This document shows positions 1-5,270 of a stretch of DNA of 5,270 nt, one piece after another (position 1 is the first letter of the stretch; each line of letters starts with the position of its first letter). The position numbers and the translations under genes were made by a program. The notes under the pieces are model-generated. The model ran no database searches. It was not told the origin of the DNA and saw only the letters and a list, made by a program, of their open reading frames with translations. Origin of the DNA: JAJRXK01 sp964593155 (GTDB taxonomy: Bacteria > Krumholzibacteriota > Krumholzibacteriia > JAJRXK01); NCBI GenBank assembly GCA_964593155.1, contig CAZQHE010000211.1, forward strand, positions 1-5,270. Direction: 5' to 3'.

Positions 1-1
1 C

Positions 2-544
2 CGCCAGCTCGGTCGGACCGACCGCGTGGAAGCGATGGTCCGGGCCGACTTCGGGCGTCATCCGGGCGTCACCGGGCTCGACGAGCTGGTCGCCCTGCTC
101 GGCGAGGACGCCCGCGCCGGACTGATCGACGAAGCGGTCGCCCGGATCGAGGCGGGCGACGACTTCGACCCGGCCATCGTCGGGTTCCTCCTCGAGGTCG
201 GCCGCCCGGACACCGCCGCCGCCCGGGTGGTGAAGCACCGCGACAGGATCGACGGCCGGGACTGGTATGCGTGGGGCTCGGTCGCCGACGCCCTCCGCGA
301 GGCCCACCAGCCGCTGGCCGCCACCTGCGTCACGCGCGCCCTGCTCGTGTCGATCCTCGACATCGCACGGACCAAGGCCTACGGCCACGGCCGGCGCATG
401 TGGGCCCGGCTGATCACCCTGGCCGATGCCATCGACGACTGGCACGACGTCGAGCCCCACCCCGCCTTCGGAGAACGGCTCTACGAGCGCCACCGGCGCA
501 AACGGAGTTTCTGGGACAAGGTGCCATCACACCAGCGTCCTTGA
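2..544 (+). CDS. DUF6880-like helical protein, C-terminal part (5' end outside window)
   Basis: The function is unknown. The reading frame is open to the left edge, so the true start probably lies upstream. The first possible start inside the window is GTG at 26, giving 172 residues that end with TGA at 542-544. Numbered from that GTG, residues 48-140 look like helical, TPR-like hairpins: a segment ending LLEVGRPDTAAARVV, then an alanine/leucine-rich helix with QPLAATCVTRALLVSIL, then RTKAYGHGRRMWARL. The tail (about 145-166) reads HPAFGERLYERHRRKRSFWDKV. From memory this resembles the conserved end of DUF6880 proteins, where an alanine-rich helix pair and a KAY-H motif precede an H-x-RK-x-FW signature. 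No catalytic motif, signal peptide or membrane segment is visible. It is separated from the kinase by 177 bp containing a candidate promoter, so it is probably not in the same operon. The family assignment is moderately sure; that the frame is coding is more secure. Confidence 0.65.
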   Translation, partial: RQLGRTDRVEAMVRADFGRHPGVTGLDELVALLGEDARAGLIDEAVARIEAGDDFDPAIVGFLLEVGRPDTAAARVVKHRDRIDGRDWYAWGSVADALREAHQPLAATCVTRALLVSILDIARTKAYGHGRRMWARLITLADAIDDWHDVEPHPAFGERLYERHRRKRSFWDKVPSHQRP

Positions 545-570
545 CGCTGTGCGGCCCCCCAGCAGCAGCG

Positions 571-613
571 TCCGCCGCGCGGAGATCCGAGGTGGCGCCC
601 TGCACACGCCGCC
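571..613 (+). terminator. possible GC-rich hairpins downstream of the first gene
   Basis: Two small inverted repeats follow the first gene. TCCGC (571-575) pairs perfectly with GCGGA (579-583) around a 3-nt loop. GGTGGCG (591-597) pairs with CGCCGCC (607-613) around a 9-nt loop, with one G-U pair. Neither is followed by a T-run, so neither is a classical intrinsic terminator. Short stems are also common by chance at this GC content. The position, after one gene and just before the next promoter candidate, is the main support. Confidence 0.25.
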
Positions 614-643
614 GGCTCCCGAAGTGGACCCCGACTGCACACG
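600..643 (+). repeat. 9-bp direct repeat CTGCACACG in the kinase leader
   Basis: CTGCACACG occurs at 600-608 and again at 635-643, with starts 35 bp apart. The second copy sits between the proposed -35 and -10 boxes of the kinase promoter; the first lies upstream of the -35. This is the geometry of a pair of transcription-factor half-sites, but the arrangement is the only evidence. The first copy also overlaps the loop and stem of the 591-613 hairpin. Confidence 0.35.
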
Positions 644-654
644 TGGGCTAGAAT
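625..654 (+). promoter_or_regulatory. candidate sigma70-type promoter for the kinase gene
   Basis: TGGACC (625-630, 4 of 6 matches to TTGACA) is followed after 18 bp by TAGAAT (649-654, 5 of 6 matches to TATAAT). The A/T-containing box stands out in a very GC-rich context. Transcription would begin near 661, giving a leader of about 60 nt before the kinase ATG at 722. The box reads GCTAGAATC, close to the GCTACAATC found upstream of the sigma gene on the other strand. Confidence 0.42.
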
Positions 655-721
655 CCCCGCGCGCACAGGCTCCCGCTCCCGTCGCTCGGTCCCTTCGACG
701 AAGGCTGGATCCTACGCCCTC

Positions 722-3001
722 ATGCCGCCCTTCCCTTCCATCCACGGCCTTCACCTGAACCGTGTCCTCGGCACGGGCAACAGCGGCACGGTCTACGCCG
801 CTCGCCAATCCGGTGGGCTGGAGCTCGAGGTGGCCGTCAAGGTCGTCCACCCTCACCTGATCTACTCCGAGCTCGACGCCCGTTTCGAGGTCGAGAAGGC
901 CGCCCTGGCCAGCCTGCGGCACCCCGGAATCGCGCACGTGCTCGACTCGGGCACCAGCGACGAGGGTCTGCCCTATCTGGTGATGGAGTGGGTCGACGGG
1001 CAGTCGATCGACGAGTACTGCGATCGCAACCGATTGGGAGTCGAGGAGCGGCTCGAGGTCTTCCTGCAGGCGGCCGCCGCGGTCGAGGCGGCGCACCTGC
1101 AGGGGATCCTGCACCGCGACCTGAAGCCGGCGAACATCCTGGTGACCGACACCGCGGACGGGCCGGTCGTCAAGATCATCGACTTCGGTCTGGCCAAGAT
1201 GCTCGATCCGCTGCCGGAACACGCGTTGGAGAGCATGGCCGGCAGCCAGCTCGGAACGCCGCTCTACATGGCGCCCGAACAGTTCGGGTTCGCCGGGCCG
1301 GTGGACACGCGGGCCGACGTCCACGCGCTGGGCGCCGTCCTGTACGAGCTGCTGACCGGTCGGCACGTCGTCGACGTCGACACCCTCGAAGGCCTGGACA
1401 TCGGCCAGCAGCGCGATCTGCTCACGAACACTCCACGGATCCAGCCCTCCGTCCGTGTGCGGCAGGGGGGCGACGCCGACGCAATCGCACGGGCGCGGGG
1501 GACCGACGCCCGTGGCCTGTCGCGTCGGCTGCAGGGCGAACTCGACGCCATCTGCCTGCACGCCCTCGCCCACGATCGTGAGGAGAGGTACCCGTCGGCG
1601 CAGGCACTCGCCGAGGACCTGCGTCGCCACCTGCGCGACGAGCCGCTGCAGATGTCCACGCCGAGTCTCGCCTACGTCCTCCGTAAGTCCGCGGCGCGGA
1701 ATCGGCCGCTCGCGGTGACCGTGGTGGTGGCCCTGATCGCGATCGTGGGTCTCGGCGTGGGACTGGTCGACGCCACCCGCGAAGCGCGGCAGCAAGCGCG
1801 GGACGCGCGCTCCCTCTCGGACTTCCTGCTCGGTCACTTCTCCGGACAGGACACGGCGGTCGGCGACGAGGCGCTTCCACGGGCCGAGGTGGATCGCGCG
1901 TACGAGGAGCTGCGGGCTCGCGATCCTGCCCCGGAATCCGAGGACGCCGTGCGTGCCTACCGGCGCATGTCCCTGGCCTACGAGCAGCTCGGGGATCCCG
2001 ACCGCGCCGACACCGTGCTCCTCGACGGGATCGATCTCGTGCTGAGACCCGTGGCTGCCGACAGCTCGGCTGCGCTCGACCTCGTGCTGGACCGTGCCCG
2101 GCTCGCCCTGCGCTCCGAGCGCCACGACCGCGCCGACACCCTCGGCCGCCACGTGCTCCGCGAGTCCGAGCGCATCGGAGCCGGAGAACTGTCGACGCTC
2201 GCCCATTCCGTGCTCGGACGGGTGGAGATCCGGCGGGGCCGCCCCGGCGACGCCATCCCCCACTTCCGGGCGGCGCTGGAGACCGGGGAGTTCCGGGGCG
2301 CGCGTTGGTCGGAGGAGGCCCGGCTGCGATCGGATCTGGGTCTCGCCCTGAACAAGGTACGCCGCCACGACGAGGCGGCGGCGGAGCTACGAGCCGCACT
2401 GGGTCTGCTCGACACCCACGGCGGCGGCCGACCCGCCGAGCGCGCGCGCGTTCTGCACAATCTGGGTGTGAGCCTGTGTGAGATGGAGGACTACGCCGCC
2501 GCGGTTCCGCTCCTCGAGGAGGCGGTGAGACTGCAGCGTTCGCTCCCCGAGCGGCGCGGGGTGCTCGGGAGCACTCTGAACGACCTCGCGAACGCCGTCT
2601 GGGGACTCGGAGACGACTCCCGCGCGCTGGTCCTCTACCTCGAGGCCCTGAAGGTGAAGCGCGAGGTCTTCGGCCACGACAGCGCCACGACCGTGTCGAC
2701 CCTCAGCAGTCTCGGTGACATCCAGGAAAAGCAGGGACGGCACGCCGAAGCCGTCCGCAGTTACCGCGATGCGGTGGCGATCCTCACCGCCGCTCGCGGT
2801 CCGGACCATCCCACGATCGCGATCGTGAGCTACAACCTGGGAAACGTGCTCGAGAAGATGGGATTGCTGCCGGAAGCGCTTCGCAGCTACGCGGAAGCGG
2901 CGCGCGTGGACAGCCTGCACCTGGGCGAGGACCATCCCTACGTGGTCGAGAGTCGTGAGGCCGTCGATCGGGTGCGCGTGGCGTTGGAGGCAGGGCCGTG
3001 A
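722..3001 (+). CDS. membrane-anchored Ser/Thr protein kinase with C-terminal TPR array
   Basis: This is predicted to phosphorylate Ser/Thr residues of cytoplasmic proteins, with a TPR region for protein-protein sensing. The 759 residues show a complete kinase domain: glycine loop GTGNSGTV (17-24), ATP lysine in VAVK (K40), likely alpha-C glutamate E58, catalytic loop HRDLKPAN (131-138, RD-type), DFG (154-156), APE (184-186) and conserved arginine R289 in DREERYPSA. A juxtamembrane stretch typical of these TPR kinases (DLRRHLRDEPLQ, about 299-310) leads to one transmembrane helix (about 330-349), preceded by basic RKSAARNR, which places the kinase inside and the TPRs outside. TPR-like repeats start near 494, 535, 578, 619, 661 and 703; the last three are 42 residues apart with GHD/GPDHP/GEDHP turns, as in kinesin light chain. 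The ATG at 722 lies just before the kinase fold; only a weak purine stretch precedes it. It converges with the sigma gene. The substrate is unknown; the adjacent sigma factor is an inferred candidate. Confidence 0.95.
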   Translation: MPPFPSIHGLHLNRVLGTGNSGTVYAARQSGGLELEVAVKVVHPHLIYSELDARFEVEKAALASLRHPGIAHVLDSGTSDEGLPYLVMEWVDGQSIDEYCDRNRLGVEERLEVFLQAAAAVEAAHLQGILHRDLKPANILVTDTADGPVVKIIDFGLAKMLDPLPEHALESMAGSQLGTPLYMAPEQFGFAGPVDTRADVHALGAVLYELLTGRHVVDVDTLEGLDIGQQRDLLTNTPRIQPSVRVRQGGDADAIARARGTDARGLSRRLQGELDAICLHALAHDREERYPSAQALAEDLRRHLRDEPLQMSTPSLAYVLRKSAARNRPLAVTVVVALIAIVGLGVGLVDATREARQQARDARSLSDFLLGHFSGQDTAVGDEALPRAEVDRAYEELRARDPAPESEDAVRAYRRMSLAYEQLGDPDRADTVLLDGIDLVLRPVAADSSAALDLVLDRARLALRSERHDRADTLGRHVLRESERIGAGELSTLAHSVLGRVEIRRGRPGDAIPHFRAALETGEFRGARWSEEARLRSDLGLALNKVRRHDEAAAELRAALGLLDTHGGGRPAERARVLHNLGVSLCEMEDYAAAVPLLEEAVRLQRSLPERRGVLGSTLNDLANAVWGLGDDSRALVLYLEALKVKREVFGHDSATTVSTLSSLGDIQEKQGRHAEAVRSYRDAVAILTAARGPDHPTIAIVSYNLGNVLEKMGLLPEALRSYAEAARVDSLHLGEDHPYVVESREAVDRVRVALEAGP

Positions 3002-3031
3002 GTCGGGCCGCGCTGCTCGTTCCGGGTCTCC

Positions 3032-3622
3032 CTACGCCGCGGGCCCGTCGATCGTCAGCACCTCGGATTTGAGCGATGCGTACGCGCGCGCACAGGCCAC
3101 CCGCGCGGCGTTCTCCGAGTCGAAACCCATGGCCGCGGCCACGTCGCGGTGCGATCGCCCCTCGATCCGGCGCAGCACGATCACGCGCTGGTGCTTCTCG
3201 TCGAGCCGATTGAAGGCCCGGATCATGGCCTGCTCCAGCCCCCGGTAGATCGTCCGCTCCATCGGCGTGGGCTCGAGGTCGACCACTTGTTCGGCGACCG
3301 TGTCGAGGTCGACGTGCTCGGCCGCCGCCGTGCGGTTCACGCTGATCAGCGTGTTGCGCAGGGCCGTGATCACGTAGCTGCGGAACGACATCTCGTGGGC
3401 CCGGCGCAGCTCCGGGATCTTCAGCAGGACCTTGGTCAGGACGTCGTGGGCCACCACGTTCGTGTCGTACACGGTGCGCGCGCGGGCGTTCACCTGGCCG
3501 TGGGCCCAGCGGCGCAGGCGTTCGAGGTAGCGGTCGTAGAGCAGTCGAAGGGCGCGCTCGTCCCCGTCCTGGGCCCGGGCGAGCAGGACGTGGGTGGCGA
3601 GGGGGTCGGGGCTGGGGTGCAT
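3032..3622 (-). CDS. ECF-like RNA polymerase sigma factor
   Basis: This directs RNA polymerase to a specific promoter set. The 196 residues are a normal size for a two-domain ECF sigma factor. Residues about 12-100 form region 2: ARAQDGDERALRLLYDRYLERLRRWA, then YDTNVVAHDVLTKVLLKI (region 2.2 area), then FRSYVITALRNTLISVNR (region 2.3-2.4). A linker (about 101-120) leads to region 4 (about 121-190) with LDEKHQRVIVLRRIEGRSHRDVAAAMGFDS and the helix-turn-helix recognition helix ENAARVACARAYASLK. The start is set by AGGAG 4 nt before the ATG; the frame continues upstream, but that part lies in the leader and antisense to the next gene. There is no extra C-terminal domain and no anti-sigma gene alongside. 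The acidic D-A-E-D type cluster of region 2.2 reads D-T-N-V here (53-56), which is unusual. The neighbouring kinase suggests the kinase-linked ECF groups; the exact group is not determined. Confidence 0.9.
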   Translation of the reverse strand: MHPSPDPLATHVLLARAQDGDERALRLLYDRYLERLRRWAHGQVNARARTVYDTNVVAHDVLTKVLLKIPELRRAHEMSFRSYVITALRNTLISVNRTAAAEHVDLDTVAEQVVDLEPTPMERTIYRGLEQAMIRAFNRLDEKHQRVIVLRRIEGRSHRDVAAAMGFDSENAARVACARAYASLKSEVLTIDGPAA

Positions 3623-3626
3623 GGGA

Positions 3627-3631
3627 CTCCT
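3627..3631 (-). promoter_or_regulatory. ribosome binding site that fixes the sigma factor start
   Basis: On the minus strand AGGAG lies 4 nt before the ATG at 3622-3620. This Shine-Dalgarno match selects this ATG over upstream in-frame starts, which would add proline- and serine-rich sequence unlike any sigma domain. The spacing is on the short side of optimal. Confidence 0.7.
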
Positions 3632-3669
3632 GGGCGGCGGCGATCGGGGCGTCGAATCGGGCCTGGCCG

Positions 3670-3677
3670 ATTGTAGC
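3670..3677 (-). promoter_or_regulatory. candidate -10 box for the sigma factor gene
   Basis: On the minus strand GCTACAAT occupies 3677-3670, with TACAAT matching 5 of 6 positions of TATAAT. It is the only A/T-rich hexamer in the leader and would give a 5' UTR of about 40 nt. No good -35 hexamer is found at 16-18 bp: TCTGCG sits at 17 bp, and GGACA lies only 10 bp away. It could therefore be an activator-dependent or alternative-sigma promoter, or one that depends on the TGC-like sequence just upstream of the hexamer. Confidence 0.38.
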
Positions 3678-3714
3678 AGAGAGGATGTCCGGCGCAGAGC
3701 ATCGGAACCGCCAG

Positions 3715-3740
3715 GGTGTCCCCGAGCCCCGACCGACACC
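3715..3740 (-). terminator. possible hairpin behind the sorting-tail protein gene
   Basis: GGTGTC and GACACC form a perfect 6-bp inverted repeat (3715-3720 with 3735-3740) around a 14-nt GC-rich loop, 31-56 nt past the stop of the leftward gene. No T-run follows in the direction of transcription. It may slow or end transcription before the sigma promoter, or act as a dyad operator upstream of that promoter. The loop is long for a strong terminator. Confidence 0.25.
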
Positions 3741-3770
3741 ATCGACGGGACGGCAGCCGCCACGGACGGA

Positions 3771-5270
3771 TCACCGCACCAACACCACCCTCCGCACCAA
3801 CGGCCCCTCCGACCCGTCCGCCAGCCGCACGAAGTACGCCCCCGAGGCCACGGCCCGCCCGCGCAGATCCGTGCCGTTCCACACCCGCGTGTACGTCCCC
3901 GCGTCCAGCCGCTCGTCGACGAGCACGTCGACGATGCGCCCCCGCATGTCGTAGATCCGCAGCGACACGTCGCTCGGCCGCTGCACCTCGAAGCGCACCG
4001 ACGTCCGCGGGTTGAAGGGATTCGGGAAGGGCCGGTGCAGCGACAGCGCACCGCTGCTCAGCGGCGGCGCATCGGTCGTGGTGCGCAGCGCGTTCGCCGT
4101 GGCGAAGAACGCGCCGCCGTCGGCAGCCAGCTGCAGCGACTGCACGCGGAAGTCGGACTGCGGCACGATCGCGCGGACCTCGACGTCGACCTCGAGCGAA
4201 CGCGCCGAGGACATGCGCCCGAACCGCACCGAGAGGATCACGTCACCCGCATCCGTCTCGACGGACCCGATCCCCGGCGTGCCGACCACACGCGTGGCGA
4301 TGTCACGGTGCACGATCCCGCCGCGTTCGATCACCGTGCCGTCGGCGTCGAGGACCTCGTAGTCGATCTGCTCGAGGTCGGTGATCGCACGAGCGTCGAA
4401 GCGCACGGCGACCTCGCCGTTGCCCACGGGCTCGAGGATCGCCTCGATCGGCGCGTAGCCCCGCGTGGGATCGCTCGCGCGCACACCGCCGCAGCGGAAC
4501 GCCAACAGCGGATCCTGCGCGGTCGAGAAGTCCATCGCGGCCGCGTCGACGGGCTCGAACGCGAACTCCACGCCGTCGACGGGATCGCCGCCGGTCGGCG
4601 CCAGACTGCTCACGAGCGCCGAACCGTCGGCCGCGCGCTGGACGACGGCGTTGCCGGTCGCGCGCGACCTCGGCGCGCCCACGCTCGTGCCCGGGCCGAA
4701 GACGTTGCCGGTGTACCGCACGTGCGCGATCGATCCGTCGGGCAGACCGCCGAGGTCGGTCTCGACGTCGGTGATCAACGGATCGGCCGTCAGGGTCATG
4801 AGCATCTCGATCTGCATGCGCGTCACGCCGGCGACCGTGTCCGACCCGACGTCCAGATCCACCGGCGAACCGAAGCGCATCTCCACGGCGACCTCGTTGC
4901 CGTTGCGCAGGGGCGGCAGGGTCCAGTCCTTCGGGAACGCGCCGACGGTGCTGGTCGTGGGGAACTCCGTGCTCGGATCGGTCCGGCCGGTCGCACCCGT
5001 GCTGGTTTCCCAGGTGACGACGTACAGCGCGGACGGGTCGACCAGGATTGGTTCGTAGCTCGTGCGGTCGCCGTTCGGCGTGGCGCGCACGCCGTAGACG
5101 ATCTCGGCGCGGCGGCCGCGGAGCGGCGTGTCCGACGAATCGTTGATCCGCCCCTGGTGGGTCAGAACCGGAGGCACGGCAAGCGGGGTCCCGTCGGCGC
5201 CGGTGAGCGACGTCGTCACGCCGTGCTGGCCGGGGCGCAGCGCGGCCGACACGCGCGCGCTGCCCTCGGG
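3771..5270 (-). CDS. secreted beta-rich protein with FlgD-Ig/type IX-like C-terminal sorting tail (N-terminus outside window)
   Basis: The frame runs off the right edge, so only the last 499 residues are seen, ending in TGA at 3773-3771. The final 84 residues (3774-4025) are a clear FlgD-like Ig / Por-secretion-type tail: PNPFNPRTSVRFEV, then SLRIYDMRGRIVDVL, then DAGTYTRVWNG and ASGAYFVRL, ending in the basic VRRVVLVR. In FCB bacteria such tails direct proteins out of the cell and onto its surface, usually by the type IX system. The 400 or so residues before it are rich in Thr, Asp, Gly and Val with alternating hydrophobic strands and one cysteine (FRCGG), consistent with repeated beta-sandwich modules. 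I recognise no enzyme motif or named domain there. The signal peptide must lie outside the window. It is probably an extracellular or surface protein. It runs in the same direction as the sigma gene, 148 bp upstream of it, with a candidate promoter between. Confidence 0.88.
   Translation of the reverse strand, partial: PEGSARVSAALRPGQHGVTTSLTGADGTPLAVPPVLTHQGRINDSSDTPLRGRRAEIVYGVRATPNGDRTSYEPILVDPSALYVVTWETSTGATGRTDPSTEFPTTSTVGAFPKDWTLPPLRNGNEVAVEMRFGSPVDLDVGSDTVAGVTRMQIEMLMTLTADPLITDVETDLGGLPDGSIAHVRYTGNVFGPGTSVGAPRSRATGNAVVQRAADGSALVSSLAPTGGDPVDGVEFAFEPVDAAAMDFSTAQDPLLAFRCGGVRASDPTRGYAPIEAILEPVGNGEVAVRFDARAITDLEQIDYEVLDADGTVIERGGIVHRDIATRVVGTPGIGSVETDAGDVILSVRFGRMSSARSLEVDVEVRAIVPQSDFRVQSLQLAADGGAFFATANALRTTTDAPPLSSGALSLHRPFPNPFNPRTSVRFEVQRPSDVSLRIYDMRGRIVDVLVDERLDAGTYTRVWNGTDLRGRAVASGAYFVRLADGSEGPLVRRVVLVR

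Noticed and set aside
527..2368. A 613-codon open frame on the minus strand, opposite the kinase gene
   Set aside because: It is a shadow of the GC3-biased kinase gene. Its translation is low-complexity and rich in R, G, V and H, with no domain, while the plus strand encodes a complete kinase with all catalytic motifs.
1422..2399. A 325-codon Arg/Pro-rich open frame on the minus strand
   Set aside because: The protein is mostly arginine, proline, glycine and alanine, typical of an out-of-frame reading of GC-rich DNA.
2812..2827. Perfect 16-bp palindrome CACGATCGCGATCGTG inside the kinase gene, whose 13-bp part recurs at 1735-1747
   Set aside because: Both copies encode Ile-Ala-Ile-Val with the genome's preferred codons (ATC GCG ATC GTG), so coding and codon bias explain the match. 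One lies in the membrane helix and the other in a TPR.
3149..3676. A 175-codon plus-strand open frame over the sigma gene
   Set aside because: It is antisense to a complete sigma factor with recognisable regions 2 and 4, and has no domain of its own.
3623..4051. N-terminal extension of the sigma factor frame
   Set aside because: The frame stays open, but the added residues are Arg/Ser/Pro-rich, overlap the 3' end of the sorting-tail gene in antisense, and lie upstream of a good ribosome binding site at 3627-3631.
4174..4199. Tandem GTCGAC/CTCGAG-like motifs in the sorting-tail gene
   Set aside because: They encode LEVDVEV with GAC/GAG/GTC codons, and similar strings recur wherever D, E and V alternate, including the sigma gene.

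Overview
The window is very GC-rich bacterial DNA with dense, strongly GC3-biased coding. It holds four genes, two of them cut by the window edges. A Ser/Thr kinase fused to kinesin-light-chain-type TPRs, an ECF-like sigma factor without a visible anti-sigma gene, and a secreted protein ending in a FlgD-Ig/type IX-like sorting tail together suggest an uncultured lineage of the FCB group or a neighbour (Krumholzibacteriota, Eisenbacteria, Latescibacterota or Gemmatimonadota style). This placement is inferred from gene content. No rRNA or marker gene is present to confirm it.

Layout, left to right. (1) Positions 2-544, plus strand: the C-terminal part of a helical protein resembling the DUF6880 family, open at the left edge. 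(2) Positions 545-721: a non-coding stretch with two small GC-rich hairpins, a 9-bp direct repeat and a plausible sigma70-type promoter. (3) Positions 722-3001, plus strand: a complete 759-aa membrane-anchored Ser/Thr kinase with a cytoplasmic PknB-type kinase domain, one transmembrane helix and a TPR array. (4) Positions 3032-3622, minus strand: a complete 196-aa ECF-like sigma factor, convergent with the kinase and only 30 bp from its stop. (5) Positions 3623-3770: the sigma leader, with a good ribosome binding site, a -10-like box and a possible hairpin behind the next gene. (6) Positions 3771-5270, minus strand: the last 499 residues of a secreted, beta-rich protein with a C-terminal sorting tail, open at the right edge.

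The most interesting unit is the kinase and sigma pair. Kinases of this architecture are often encoded beside ECF sigma factors in Planctomycetes, Acidobacteria and relatives, where phosphorylation is thought to replace anti-sigma control. Here the sigma factor seems to lack the usual acidic cluster in region 2.2 and has a threonine there instead. This fits, but does not prove, activation by phosphorylation. The leaders of both genes also carry similar GCTA(G/C)AATC boxes, so they may share regulation. No CRISPR array, tRNA, rRNA, insertion sequence or defence system is visible.
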